Position numbers and translations under genes: made by a program. A stretch of DNA of 64,000 bases from an uncultured Caldilineaceae bacterium (GTDB lineage Bacteria; Chloroflexota; Anaerolineae; Caldilineales; Caldilineaceae): the NCBI GenBank assembly GCA_951812725.1, contig OX638330.1, positions 744,001-808,000 of the forward strand. Direction: 5' to 3'. Positions 1-8,944 of this stretch are shown in pieces (within the stretch, counting starts at the first letter, position 1; each line of letters opens with the position of its first letter). The notes beneath the pieces were generated by a model. The model was not told the DNA's origin and did not search any database. It saw nothing but the letters and a program-made list of their open reading frames with translations.

Positions 1-77
1 GCGAGGCATAGGATGTGATTGAGCGGACGGCGCCGCGTCAACTGGGGCGCCCGGCGATACCGAAGGTTCCGCCGTCA

Positions 78-713
78 TTATTGCTTTTCCTCTCCATTCC
101 GGTCCGGTGGGCGTCCGTTGGGACGTTGGGCCGCACTGGAGCGATCGTGCGGGGCGAGACCTTGCTTTTTCTCGCGTTCTATTTCTACTAACAGGTGACT
201 GAGTTTTTCCATCCAGTAGCGGGCATCGCGGTCATTGGGGTTGATCTCCAAGGCCCGCTGGAACATGGCGGACGACCGGCTCAGGTTTCCCTGCTGTTTA
301 TAGATCAACCCCAAATGGTAGTGAACATTGGGTGTGCTGGGATCGAGCCAGAGCGCTTTTTCGTAGGCGGCGATGGCCCTTTTCTGGTGTTTTGGACCGG
401 AAGTTTCCAGTCGGCCCAGATGGGCGGCTGCCAGATTTGTCCACAGCAGCACGTTTTCGGGCGAGATGTCGACTGCCCTTTTGAGCACTTTGACGGCTTG
501 CGACCACTTTCGTTGCAGGATCAGGGCGCCGCCCAGATTAATAGCGATATCGGGGTCGTTGGGCAGGTTTGCCCGCAGCGGTTCAAGCACGGCGATAGCT
601 TCCCCGGGCCGGTTGGCCCGCAACAGACGGGCGCTTTCATTGAGAATTGTGCGGTAGTCGGCGGCAGAACCGCGACTTTCAGAAGGGGTTTGGTTCGGGT
701 CGCTCTCGGTCAT
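78..713 (-). CDS. TPR-repeat protein
   Basis: About 211 residues starting at an ATG that opens MTESDPNQ; a longer reading to 773 exists but has no better start. At least three to four tetratricopeptide repeats run from about residue 22 to 165, with the usual alternating small and aromatic residues, for example NLGGALILQRKWSQAVKVL and HYHLGLIYKQQGNLSRSS. The last 40 residues are charged and low-complexity (KKQGLAPHDRSS, PPDRNGEEKQ). There is no signal peptide or membrane segment, so a cytoplasmic protein-interaction scaffold is inferred. It lies downstream of, and on the same strand as, the small unknown gene and the HEAT-repeat gene and may be cotranscribed with them. The specific partner cannot be read from sequence. 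Confidence 0.75.
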   Translation of the reverse strand: MTESDPNQTPSESRGSAADYRTILNESARLLRANRPGEAIAVLEPLRANLPNDPDIAINLGGALILQRKWSQAVKVLKRAVDISPENVLLWTNLAAAHLGRLETSGPKHQKRAIAAYEKALWLDPSTPNVHYHLGLIYKQQGNLSRSSAMFQRALEINPNDRDARYWMEKLSHLLVEIEREKKQGLAPHDRSSAAQRPNGRPPDRNGEEKQ

Positions 714-778
714 TGGTTTCCAGGTTCTTTCACGCGCAATGAATATCCCGGCATAAGAGTCTGGCAGGCACAAGTTAT

Positions 779-1144
779 TCAGCGTGGATCTGCCTGTGCG
801 GACGCTGCCCCGGGGTCGTCAGCGTCCGCGTCTAAATTGTGAAAAACCTCATACTCGTCCAATGTGGGCGCAAAGAACTCGATCACGAATTCGTTGGGCA
901 GCCCCATCGGGAGAACCAGTTCACTAAGCAGCGCGTGCACGAACATTCGTCTTCTCTCGGGATTCATGCGCTGTGAAGCCATGTCCCACAGAAGGATGGT
1001 CCCGTAGGTTCCCTCGCCTGTGTAATGAAGATCGAGTTTCCCGATTGTGATGGGTTGATCTTCGACATCTGTCTGGGCCAAGTCAAAAAGTGCGTACTGT
1101 TCGGAACTGTGTGTGCGCACTAAGCGCTTGAGCTTCAGATTCAC
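779..1144 (-). CDS. conserved-looking small protein of unknown function
   Basis: About 121 residues (starting VNLKLKRLVRTHSSEQYALF). The GTG start shares four bases (GTGA) with the stop of the upstream HEAT-repeat gene, and a GGGAGG lies a few bases upstream; another GTG directly before it and a TTG at 1156 are alternatives. The overlap suggests translational coupling. The protein looks globular, alpha/beta and acidic near the end (DADADDPG), with no signal peptide, no cysteines and no recognised motif. I do not recognise the family. Its place between a HEAT and a TPR protein suggests a shared assembly, but this is inference from position only. Confidence 0.6.
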   Translation of the reverse strand: MNLKLKRLVRTHSSEQYALFDLAQTDVEDQPITIGKLDLHYTGEGTYGTILLWDMASQRMNPERRRMFVHALLSELVLPMGLPNEFVIEFFAPTLDEYEVFHNLDADADDPGAASAQADPR

Positions 1145-2166
1145 CACGCCTCCCAATCATCTGCTTCATCTTCCCAGTTTTTCTGGGATTCATCAAACAA
1201 CGGGGCTCCTTGGGTATCGCCATAGAAGAGGGTCTCTTCGAGAGCATCTGCGGCCGCTTTGGCTTCATCGGCGTCGTCGCTGTCGCTCATGGTGTTTAGC
1301 ATCTCTTTTGCCTGTCGACCGCCCAGCCGGCCCAAAGCGAAAATCGCAGCCAGCCGGACCGGTTTGCTATCGTCGGACAGCAGCGCGATCAGGTTTTCGA
1401 GCGCGTCACTGGCTTCAAGTTCGCCGCAGGCTCGCGCCGCGGCTGCTCTCATTTCCGGCTCTGGGCTATCCAGTTCGGTCTGGGCAGTGGAGCGCCAGCG
1501 TACATCTGCGCTGCGTCCCATAGCCCGTAACGAGGCCACTTGCATTTCATCAAAGGGGGAATAATAGCAGTCTTCGATCAGCTCTCGAATGCCGGTTTCG
1601 CCGGAGAAGGCGATGCTTTCCAGGGCGTTGACCTGGACGTTGAGCGGCTCTGTATCGGCGTGCAATACGGCTAACAGGGCATCCTCGGCGCGCATTGCCA
1701 ACGCCGGCGAGAGTTCGTCAAGCTCACCTGCCAGAACAAACGCGCCCAGGGCCTGGGCGGCGGCTGCGCGCACTGTGTCGTAGGGGTCGTTATTCAAAAT
1801 GTGAATCAAGGGACCGACAAGATCTGCATCTCTATCCTCCCACAGGCCGGAGATGGCAAGGATGCGCACATCGGGCAGCGGGTCTGTCAGGGCCAGACGC
1901 AGCAGCCGGCCCAGTTGCACATGCAAATTGGCGAAGCTCTCTTCTACGAGCGAATGTACAGCATGGAGCCGGCGTGCGTCGCTGATCGTTGACCAGGCCT
2001 CTCGCACGCGGCGCGAGTCGGCCAGACTCAGGTCGGACAAGGCGACCAGTTCCTGCGTCGGCGGCAGCTCGTCGTTTCCTCGCAGTTGGGTTAACAGGGC
2101 CTCGACGGAATGGTCGGGGCCAGATTGCGTCTGCGCGTTGTTATAGGGTGCGACAGAATTTGTCAC
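1141..2166 (-). CDS. HEAT-repeat protein
   Basis: About 341 residues. I chose the GTG that opens MTNSVAPYNN because AGAGG lies seven bases upstream; a TTG at 2184 gives six more residues. From about residue 60 to 310 it is a series of HEAT/armadillo-like helical pairs, for example LLRLALTDPLPDVRILAISGL, LLSDDSKPVRLAAIFALGRLGG and MRAAAARACGELEASDALENL. The tail is very acidic and tryptophan-rich (NWEDEADDWEAW). There is no signal peptide. Such proteins act as scaffolds or lyase-like modules; no catalytic motif is visible. The stop overlaps the start of the next gene by four bases, so the two are probably translated together. Confidence 0.8.
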   Translation of the reverse strand: MTNSVAPYNNAQTQSGPDHSVEALLTQLRGNDELPPTQELVALSDLSLADSRRVREAWSTISDARRLHAVHSLVEESFANLHVQLGRLLRLALTDPLPDVRILAISGLWEDRDADLVGPLIHILNNDPYDTVRAAAAQALGAFVLAGELDELSPALAMRAEDALLAVLHADTEPLNVQVNALESIAFSGETGIRELIEDCYYSPFDEMQVASLRAMGRSADVRWRSTAQTELDSPEPEMRAAAARACGELEASDALENLIALLSDDSKPVRLAAIFALGRLGGRQAKEMLNTMSDSDDADEAKAAADALEETLFYGDTQGAPLFDESQKNWEDEADDWEAW

Positions 2167-2300
2167 TTGTCGCCTCTTATACAAGTGGTGTATTTCAACA
2201 GAGAACGGATCGATGTTTTCAGCATGGGCTGACTAGATTATATACGAATCTGGCGCTAGGCCCAGATGGGCAGTGCGTGTTTGGGCACGGTTGTAAAGGG

Positions 2301-3308
2301 CTACCCTGCAGGCGTTGCGGCGGGCACGGCGGTGGCAGCCTCGGTAGGCGTCGGTGTCGGCGTGACCTGGTATAACCCGGGTAAGATGATTTGGTCACCA
2401 ATCTGCAGTCTCGTGGCATCCTGAAGCGAGAGACCATTGGCTATCAGCAAGTCATCCAAGTCGATGTCGAACAGATCAGCGATTTTGGCGATTGTATCGC
2501 CCTGTTTGATCGTATATATCAACCACGCGGGCGTGGGCGTAGCTGTCGGTGTTTCGGTCGCAGCTGCAGTTGGCGTTGATGTGGGCGCGGGTGGAGCGGT
2601 TGCTGTATTTTCCACTACGGCAGGGGTCGCAGTGGACGTATTCGCGGGGGGCGCAACGGTATCAACTGGCGTATTGGCCGGCGGAACGGCCGTGTCCGTC
2701 GGAAGCGGCCCGGTTTGGGACCCGTCTGGTGCTGCTGTTGATTCCTCCGGCACCGGCGTGGGAGTTGAGACGGCGGCCGCGGCAGGGGCTGCTGCGGGAG
2801 GAGACGACTCGTCAGACTGGCCGGGTCCGCTCTGAACAACCGCGGGGGCCAGGCTTTCACGCGCCAGCCGAACGGTCGGTTCACTGTCCGACGAGGCTGG
2901 TGTAATGACGAAATTCTGAAGTATGGGCAAGCTATCATTCTCTTGCAGGATGGACGGCATCCCGCGGGCGACGAGGACTATGGCCAGTGCTCCAACCAGC
3001 AGGGCTGGCGCGCCAAAGGTGAGCAACCGTGATGGCGCCGCGCGCAGGTTGCGCCCGCAGTGGGGGCAGATGACATGGTCGTTTGTAGCAGGTTTGCCAC
3101 AGCGCAAACATCGGACCTTGGTAAGACGCGGTTCCAGGCGAGTGCCGCACTCTGCGCAGACAACCTGGTTATGCAGGACAGCAGCATAGCAGGAAGGGCA
3201 GCGCTTGGCGGCCCAAGAGGGGGGTTGCGCCTCTGGGCGGCTTTCGGGTTGGCCTGGATTGAACTGATCGGAATCTTCATCCGAAAAGTTTGTATCATCT
3301 AGAGCCAT
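2301..3308 (-). CDS. zinc-ribbon, single-pass membrane protein with C-terminal LysM domain
   Basis: 335 residues. Residues about 35-85 carry two zinc-ribbon-like modules with four CxxC pairs (CPSC, CAEC, CLRC, CPHC). One transmembrane helix follows (about 95-115, LLTFGAPALLVGALAIVLVA). A long Ala/Pro/Thr-rich low-complexity stretch runs to about residue 262 and looks like an extracytoplasmic linker. A LysM domain (about 264-311: YTIKQGDTIAKIADLF, then IANGL and IGDQIILPG) ends the protein and would bind peptidoglycan or another N-acetylglucosamine polymer. The zinc ribbon would stay in the cytoplasm and the LysM outside. It sits beside an RseP-like protease, which fits an envelope role; its exact job is unknown. 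Confidence 0.85.
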   Translation of the reverse strand: MALDDTNFSDEDSDQFNPGQPESRPEAQPPSWAAKRCPSCYAAVLHNQVVCAECGTRLEPRLTKVRCLRCGKPATNDHVICPHCGRNLRAAPSRLLTFGAPALLVGALAIVLVARGMPSILQENDSLPILQNFVITPASSDSEPTVRLARESLAPAVVQSGPGQSDESSPPAAAPAAAAVSTPTPVPEESTAAPDGSQTGPLPTDTAVPPANTPVDTVAPPANTSTATPAVVENTATAPPAPTSTPTAAATETPTATPTPAWLIYTIKQGDTIAKIADLFDIDLDDLLIANGLSLQDATRLQIGDQIILPGLYQVTPTPTPTEAATAVPAATPAG

Positions 3309-3361
3309 GTTTGGGGCAGTTATTTCGTCTTACCGGGAATTGCCGGCTTAAGTCAGCGCTG

Positions 3362-4726
3362 TCAATTACCCAGTAAATGGGACCAGTCGATGCCTTGCGG
3401 TCCGGAGCGGATGTCGTTGATCGTGATGACAACCATTAAGCCCAACAACAAGACAAAACCGACAATGTGAATGACGCCTTCCTTTTCAGGAGCAATTCGA
3501 CGCCCGCGTAGCTTTTCGATGAGAATGAAAAGCAGTCGTCCTCCATCCAGAGCAGGAATTGGCAAGAGATTGGCAATGGCCAGCCCTGCGCTGATGATAG
3601 CGGCCAACTGCCAAACCGGGAACCAAAGGCCGGTGTCTACGGTGGCGTTGACCGCGCCGCCCACAAGTTGTGCGATGCCAACCGGCCCGGAAAGGGCGGC
3701 ATCCTGGGGCGCCAACTGGCCGGAGATGAGCAGGACCGGTAGTGCGATGACTGCCTGTACGTAGTCGACGATGCCAATGATTCCCAGCCAGATGCTACGG
3801 AGGAAGGGCTGAGTGACCAGCATCAGCACGCCGCTGATTGCCACGCCCATCGCGCCCTGGCCGGGCGGTGGTTCCCGACGGGCCAGCACTTGGCGGGAGT
3901 AGAGTTCATCGTCTCGGAGCAATGTAACAGTAACTGTCTCACCCAACTGCGCCCGCACCATTTCTCCCAGACTGCGTTCGGCGGTTACTACCTCCCCGTT
4001 GACGGCGTAGAAGACATCCCCGGGCAGAAGCCCGGCCTCCTCTGCGGGACTGCCCGGCGCGATATGCGTGATCTGCGTCTGCAGGACCGCTTCAGGAGAC
4101 AGTTCTTCCAAGAGGCGTTCCAACTCTGTGCGGGTTGCGAAGGGCACTTGCAACGTGTGCATGGCGTCTCCGCGCAGGATGACGACGGTGCCAGCCTCGG
4201 CAGAATTGGCCGGGGCACGCTGTTTGCGGTCGAGCAGTTCGCCGGTAGCCACGTCGATGTAAACCGGCTGTCCGTTGAAGCGGATGAGCGTATCATTCGG
4301 TTCGAGGGCCGCTCCCATAAACTCGGTGCCGGGCGGAACATCATTCAACAGGGGGTGGGCGGCAGCGGCAGGAAAGCCTGAGAATACGCTGGCTATCGAA
4401 AAGAACATTGCCAGAAGCAAGTTCATCGCCGGTCCAGCGATGAGAGTCAGGACACGGCTGCGCCCGCTGGCGGCGTTGAAGGAGCCGGGGCTGTTGTCGG
4501 CCATGTCCTCGCCTTTCATGCGCACAAATGCGCCGAAAGGAATGGCGTTTAAGCTAAAGACTGTGCCGTCGTAGGTAAACAGTTTGATCAGACGCGGAGG
4601 GAATCCAAATACACCGAACTCTTCAACTTCAATCCCATTGCGCCGCGCAACCAGATAGTGACCCAGCTCGTGGAAGAAAATCAGTAGACCCAGAAGCAGA
4701 AAAAACGAAACGATTGTCACGAACAT
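3362..4726 (-). CDS. RseP-like site-2 protease (M50 family zinc metalloprotease)
   Basis: About 454 residues from the ATG of MFVTIVSFF, which has GGAG/AAGG upstream; an ATG at 4765 adds 13 residues but has weaker support. The first membrane helix holds the zinc motif HELGH at residues 19-23, and the second zinc-side motif is in NLLPIPALDGGRLLF near residue 380. Between them is a PDZ domain (about 185-265, PGSPAEEAGLLPGDVFYAVNG). Four membrane segments are visible. Members cut membrane-embedded substrates such as anti-sigma factors after a first site-1 cleavage. Bacterial homologues often neighbour dxr and cdsA; neither is here. The substrate is unknown. Confidence 0.92.
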   Translation of the reverse strand: MFVTIVSFFLLLGLLIFFHELGHYLVARRNGIEVEEFGVFGFPPRLIKLFTYDGTVFSLNAIPFGAFVRMKGEDMADNSPGSFNAASGRSRVLTLIAGPAMNLLLAMFFSIASVFSGFPAAAAHPLLNDVPPGTEFMGAALEPNDTLIRFNGQPVYIDVATGELLDRKQRAPANSAEAGTVVILRGDAMHTLQVPFATRTELERLLEELSPEAVLQTQITHIAPGSPAEEAGLLPGDVFYAVNGEVVTAERSLGEMVRAQLGETVTVTLLRDDELYSRQVLARREPPPGQGAMGVAISGVLMLVTQPFLRSIWLGIIGIVDYVQAVIALPVLLISGQLAPQDAALSGPVGIAQLVGGAVNATVDTGLWFPVWQLAAIISAGLAIANLLPIPALDGGRLLFILIEKLRGRRIAPEKEGVIHIVGFVLLLGLMVVITINDIRSGPQGIDWSHLLGN

Positions 4727-5047
4727 CAGTGGCCTTACTCCGGAATTGGATAAGAAGGCTCCCATCGAGCCCTACCGCGAATCTGTACATCGCAACAGGT
4801 GGAAACATGCCTGAGACGCTCTCACTGTGGCAAAACCGAACTGCAGGGACAGACAGTTTTCAGCGCCAGAGTAGCATTCTCTATGGAAATCATTATACTC
4901 GGACGCCAAATGAGCGGGCAAATACCTCGGGCTAACCCTCAGGGCTTTCAAAGAGGGAAAGGCGGGAGGCCGGCAGGGCATCCTCAAGAGGCGGTCCCTC
5001 CGGATCCTTCAATGCCACTCTTCCTCAGATTGGATTAGGCGTGGGTG
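4727..5047. other. intergenic stretch, no recognised feature
   Basis: This 321-bp gap lies between two minus-strand genes. I see no tRNA-like cloverleaf, no clear intrinsic terminator and no convincing ORF. It must hold the end of the isopentenyl phosphate kinase transcript and probably the promoter of the protease gene, but neither can be placed with confidence. Confidence 0.4.
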
Positions 5048-5878
5048 TCAGGCGTGGTCTCGCGGCTCGCCGGCGTGAATCAGGGTGCCGGGGGGGTTGG
5101 CGTGGTCGGTCAGGGCGGAGAAGATGGCCCCGGGCACGAGGCCGCCGCAGATGACCACCTGCAAGCCCGGAGTGGCGCGCACCATACGCAGGGACTGTTC
5201 GACTTTGGCGGCCATGCCGCCGGTTACATCGGTGGCATGGCTGGCGCCGAGGGAAGCTTGCAACGAAGCGAATGAGGCGGGCGTGATCTCTCTCAGCATG
5301 ACCGCGGCTGGGTCCTGAAGTGGGTCGCTGGTGTAGACCCCGTTTACTTCTCCTGCCAACACGATTCGGACAGGCGGCAGCTGCAGGGCCATCTGTTCGA
5401 AGATTTCCTCAGTTCCGGCAATTGTACCTCCGAGTACGCTGTCGAGGGCGACGTCACCGTGAATCAAGGGCAGGAGTCCCCGCTCCAATGCCAGCCGAAC
5501 TGTTTCTGCCGGCCCGCTGATCACTTGGCCGTCCTGGCAGCGGAGGGCGACGCTAGGCTGCACGGTCCAGGCCGGCAGGTCGGCCTGGAGGAGCTGCGCG
5601 GCGACGATGCGATTCAGGCGCGCGGCGGCATCGGCAGTGGCGGCGAAGCCATACCACTGGTCCGCGTTGCGGACACCACTGCGGGTGCCATGGCGCTGAG
5701 CGCTGACGTGGCCGAAACTGCCACTGCCGTGCCCCAAGACGAGTCGCAGGCCCGGGCGTTCCTTTCTGGCCTGGGCGATTTCCCGGGCCAGACGTTCCAA
5801 GACGTCGAGCCTGGGAGTTTCCGGTCTGTGTTTATCGGTGATGAGGGAGCCGCCGAGTTTCAGGTATTGGAGAGGCAC
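5048..5878 (-). CDS. isopentenyl phosphate kinase
   Basis: About 276 residues of the amino-acid-kinase fold. The N-terminal nucleotide loop is YLKLGGSLITDK and the diagnostic stretch GHGSGSFGH (about 49-57) ends in the histidine that IPK enzymes use to hold isopentenyl phosphate. ATDVTGGMAAKV and VVICGGLVPG are the later nucleotide-site motifs. The enzyme phosphorylates isopentenyl phosphate to the diphosphate in the alternative mevalonate pathway, known from archaea, plants and several Chloroflexota. I chose a GTG start at 5878, 19 bases after the selA stop; the longer reading would overlap selA and adds an Arg-rich stretch unlike the family. The rest of the mevalonate pathway is not in this window. 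Confidence 0.88.
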   Translation of the reverse strand: MPLQYLKLGGSLITDKHRPETPRLDVLERLAREIAQARKERPGLRLVLGHGSGSFGHVSAQRHGTRSGVRNADQWYGFAATADAAARLNRIVAAQLLQADLPAWTVQPSVALRCQDGQVISGPAETVRLALERGLLPLIHGDVALDSVLGGTIAGTEEIFEQMALQLPPVRIVLAGEVNGVYTSDPLQDPAAVMLREITPASFASLQASLGASHATDVTGGMAAKVEQSLRMVRATPGLQVVICGGLVPGAIFSALTDHANPPGTLIHAGEPRDHA

Positions 5879-5897
5879 AGTCGATTTCGATTTTCGG

Positions 5898-7451
5898 CTA
5901 CGGGCCGGCGGGGCCGGCCTGGCCGTCAAGAATCGGCAGCCGGCTGCTGAGAGTCTCAAGCAGCGCCTGCTCCTGTTCCGGCAGGACGGTGCGCAGGTCG
6001 AACAACAGCAGGTTTTGCTGGATCCGGCAGATGATGGGTGGGTCGGCCTGGCGCAAAGAGGCGGCCGCGCTGTCCGGCCGTGAAATGTCGAGCGCCAGCA
6101 GGAATGTCGGCAGCGTTTCGCCGGGCAGACTGCCGCCGCCTATGGTGCTTTTGCCTGGAATCACGGCGGCCTTGATGTCTGCAGCGGCCAACCGGTTCTG
6201 GCAGCGGACGGCGCGCTGTTGAACGGCCTCTGGCGTCTGCGCGATCATGCTCCACACGGGAATCTCAGCCGCGGCCCGGTCTCGTCGATAGGCCCGCAGA
6301 GTGGCATCCAGGGCGGCTAATGTCATCTTGTCCACGCGCAGAGCGCGGGCAAGCGGGTGCGAGCGCAGCCGTCCAATGCAATTGGCCTTGCCCACGATCA
6401 GACCGGCCTGGGGACCGCCCAGGAGCTTGTCACCGCTGAAGGTGATGATGTCGGCGCCGGCCTTTACGCTGCTCTGCACCATGGGTTCCGGGGTCAGCCC
6501 GAACTGGGCTGTATTCAACAGTGTGCCGGAGCCCAGGTCGTCGATGACGAGCGGGCGGTCGGCAGAAAAGGGGCCTTGGGCGTTGCCGTCGGTTTCAGTC
6601 TTGATGTCAGCGTCGGGGGACATACGCGCAACGCGTGCGTGTGCAATCTCGACCAGTTCTGACAATTCCGGCTTTTTTACAAAGCCGATCTGTTTGAAAT
6701 TACTGGCGTGAATCCGCATAAGGGCGGCGGTATTGGCGTTGATCGCAGCGGCGAAGTCGTGCGGATGGGTGCGGTTGGTCGTACCTACCTCCACCAAAGT
6801 GGCGCCGCTTTGGCGCAATACATCGGGAATGCGGAAGCCGCCACCGATCTCGACCAGTTCGCCGCGGCTGACGATCACCTCTCGCTTGTCACAGAGTGCG
6901 GTAAGCGCCAGGAATACTGCTGCGGCGTTGTTGTTGACGACGAGGGCGTCTTCGGCGCCGGTCAACTCGCACAAGAGCCGGGCAGGGTGGGCATGGCGGC
7001 TGCCGCGCTGACCGGTTTCCACATCGTATTCCAGGGTACTGTAACCTTGCGACAGGCGGATTACGGCGTCCTGGGCCTTCTGGCTGAGAGGGGTGCGGCC
7101 CAGATTGGTGTGGATAATTACGCCGGTAGCGTTGATGACGGGGCGCAGCGAGGGGGCATCGGCCGCGAGTACGTTCTCGGTGATACGGTCGGTCAGTTGC
7201 TTTGCGGTGGGAGCCGTCTGCCCGTTGTGGATGGCGAGGCGAGCGCAGTCCAGCTCGGCGCGTGTTTCCGCGGTGACCGGGCCGCTGCCATAGGCCTCCG
7301 CAAGGGCTGCGATGTCTGACCGCTGCAGGAGCTTGTCGACGGCGGGTAGTTTACGAAACTCGGCGGCTTCCCGCTGTTGTTCCAGTTGATCGGGGATATT
7401 GGGCGTTTGGGTGGGACCACTTTCTTTCATGGCAATATTCTTACGCCCCAT
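5898..7451 (-). CDS. selA: L-seryl-tRNA(Sec) selenium transferase
   Basis: About 517 residues, close to the usual 460-500. It converts Ser-tRNA(Sec) to Sec-tRNA(Sec) with selenophosphate, using PLP. Visible are the N-terminal RKLPAVDKLL segment typical of SelA, the core RPVINATGVIIHTNLGR, the glycine-rich turn VEIGGGFRIPDVL and the PLP-lysine motif TFSGDKLLGGPQAG (Lys about 343). Start choice is uncertain among ATG 7451, ATG 7430 and TTG 7463; none has a strong ribosome site. The presence of selA implies that the genome decodes UGA as selenocysteine somewhere, although selB, selC and selD are not in the window. It is followed 19 bases later by the isopentenyl phosphate kinase. Confidence 0.95.
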   Translation of the reverse strand: MGRKNIAMKESGPTQTPNIPDQLEQQREAAEFRKLPAVDKLLQRSDIAALAEAYGSGPVTAETRAELDCARLAIHNGQTAPTAKQLTDRITENVLAADAPSLRPVINATGVIIHTNLGRTPLSQKAQDAVIRLSQGYSTLEYDVETGQRGSRHAHPARLLCELTGAEDALVVNNNAAAVFLALTALCDKREVIVSRGELVEIGGGFRIPDVLRQSGATLVEVGTTNRTHPHDFAAAINANTAALMRIHASNFKQIGFVKKPELSELVEIAHARVARMSPDADIKTETDGNAQGPFSADRPLVIDDLGSGTLLNTAQFGLTPEPMVQSSVKAGADIITFSGDKLLGGPQAGLIVGKANCIGRLRSHPLARALRVDKMTLAALDATLRAYRRDRAAAEIPVWSMIAQTPEAVQQRAVRCQNRLAAADIKAAVIPGKSTIGGGSLPGETLPTFLLALDISRPDSAAASLRQADPPIICRIQQNLLLFDLRTVLPEQEQALLETLSSRLPILDGQAGPAGP

Positions 7452-7508
7452 AGGAGCGCTCAAGTTGAGGATGCATCTATCTTGTCAGTCCGCCAGCCTG
7501 TTCAGATA

Positions 7509-8060
7509 CTAAGCGGGATGGAGGCGCGGCAAGTGATCGGCTGGCAAATCCGCCAAATTGGGATTACAGCGGTCCCGTTCGGAAAGGAGCGGGGCAGCGC
7601 TGTTCCAATCAACTGCCAACTCCGGGTCATCCCAGGCTACGCCGTGTTCGTCGGTACTGTCGTAGTAGTTGTCAACATTGTATGCGAGGGCAGCTTCCGT
7701 TAACGCCAGAAATCCATGTGCTACGCCAACCGGAATGAAGATTCCGAGGGCGTTGCGCTTTCCGATTTCTACCGTTTCGGTCTGCCGAAAAGTCGGGCTA
7801 TCCGGCCGCAGATCCGCAAGCGCTACCTGAATCGTTCCCAGGAGGCAGAACCAGTAGTCGACCTGATGGTAGTGGAAGTGCAGCCCGCGCAGCACGTCCG
7901 GTTTCGAATAGCTGACGTTCGACTGTACGCGCTCCCAGCTGCGTTGCGGAAACCACTCCTTGCGAAATGTTTCCAGGAAACGGCCGCGGTCATCGGCGAA
8001 AGCGCGCAATGCGACGAAGCTTACACCCTCAATCAGTTGTGAAGCAGAAATCTCTGGCAC
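7509..8060 (-). CDS. dTDP-4-dehydrorhamnose 3,5-epimerase-like cupin (RmlC family)
   Basis: About 183 residues, the normal RmlC length, beginning at a GTG with AGAGGT upstream (MPEISASQLIEGV); an ATG at 8126 would add 22 unrelated residues. The family pattern is clear: DDRGRFLETFRKEWF near the N terminus, NVSYSKPDVLRGLHFH containing the catalytic-type histidine, and IFIPVGVAHGFLAL. RmlC enzymes epimerise C3 and C5 of dTDP-4-keto-6-deoxyglucose for deoxysugar synthesis. No rmlA, rmlB or rmlD lies nearby, so the exact nucleotide-sugar substrate is open. It lies downstream of hisG on the same strand with a gap of about 95 bases. Confidence 0.85.
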   Translation of the reverse strand: MPEISASQLIEGVSFVALRAFADDRGRFLETFRKEWFPQRSWERVQSNVSYSKPDVLRGLHFHYHQVDYWFCLLGTIQVALADLRPDSPTFRQTETVEIGKRNALGIFIPVGVAHGFLALTEAALAYNVDNYYDSTDEHGVAWDDPELAVDWNSAAPLLSERDRCNPNLADLPADHLPRLHPA

Positions 8061-8155
8061 AGGAAAACCTCTGGCAATTGTAACCTGGGGACAACACGGC
8101 GGACGCAACGGAGGAGTGCTTTCCATTGGGTTGCCGACTACAGTGGGCCAACTGT

Positions 8156-8944
8156 TCAGTTCGTCATCATACGCATGCGCTCAATGATACTGTTGATTTC
8201 GGTGCTCTTGAGCTGGTAGGATGTGCGGTTGACGACCAGCACCGCCTGGCTTTCAAGGATCGTGCGAATCTCCACCAGCCCGTTCATGCGCAGGGTGGTG
8301 CCGGTCTGGACCACATCGACAATCAGATCAGAGAGGCCCAGAATTGGCCCAAGCTCGACCGAGCCACCAAGAGTGATGATCTCTGCGTTGACGCCTCTGT
8401 CGGCGAAGAAGCGGCGGGCGAGGCGCGGAAACTCGGTTGCGACGCGGGGCTGGCTCATGTAACGCAGGGGCGTTTCCGGCAGGTGGGAAGAAAAGGATGT
8501 TTTGACGGAAAGGTCGGCAAAGTCAATATTCTCGCCAGATTGGACAGTCGTCCTGTCGGCCGGGCCGGCGACGCTCAGGCGGCAGTGGCCGAAGGGAAGC
8601 AGGAGTGGTTCGTAGACGGCGCGATCTGTCTCTCGCACTACGTCGAGCCCGCAGATGCCCAGATCGGCTGCGCCGTGTTCCACGTAGGTGGGCACATCGC
8701 GCGGCTTGGCCATGACGAAGCCGATGGAGCCGTCGGCGGCGGGCAGAACCAGCTTGCGGCTTGCCGTGTCTGTTGGAATTGACAGCCCGGCCTGCTCCAG
8801 GAAGGACAGACTATCCTGCGCGAGCCGGCCTTTTGGCAAGGCAAATAGCAGCGACTGTTCGGTTGCCGCCTGTTTCGAGGACGGCTGTGACTGTTCCGGG
8901 TCGGATGCCGGGTCGCGAACTGGCGCTGCAAATGAAGTAGTCAT
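8156..8944 (-). CDS. hisG: ATP phosphoribosyltransferase catalytic subunit, short form
   Basis: About 262 residues. It catalyses the first step of histidine biosynthesis, ATP plus PRPP to phosphoribosyl-ATP. Typical stretches are LLFALPKGRLAQDSL at the start, GAADLGICGLDVVRE in the middle and the PRPP-binding LIVDVVQTGTTLRMNGL near the end. The C-terminal ACT-like regulatory domain of long HisG is absent, as expected for the short form that needs HisZ. The chosen ATG overlaps the hisZ stop as ATGA. The first 25 or so residues are a poorly conserved Ser/Gln-rich extension. No other his genes follow. Confidence 0.95.
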   Translation of the reverse strand: MTTSFAAPVRDPASDPEQSQPSSKQAATEQSLLFALPKGRLAQDSLSFLEQAGLSIPTDTASRKLVLPAADGSIGFVMAKPRDVPTYVEHGAADLGICGLDVVRETDRAVYEPLLLPFGHCRLSVAGPADRTTVQSGENIDFADLSVKTSFSSHLPETPLRYMSQPRVATEFPRLARRFFADRGVNAEIITLGGSVELGPILGLSDLIVDVVQTGTTLRMNGLVEIRTILESQAVLVVNRTSYQLKSTEINSIIERMRMMTN

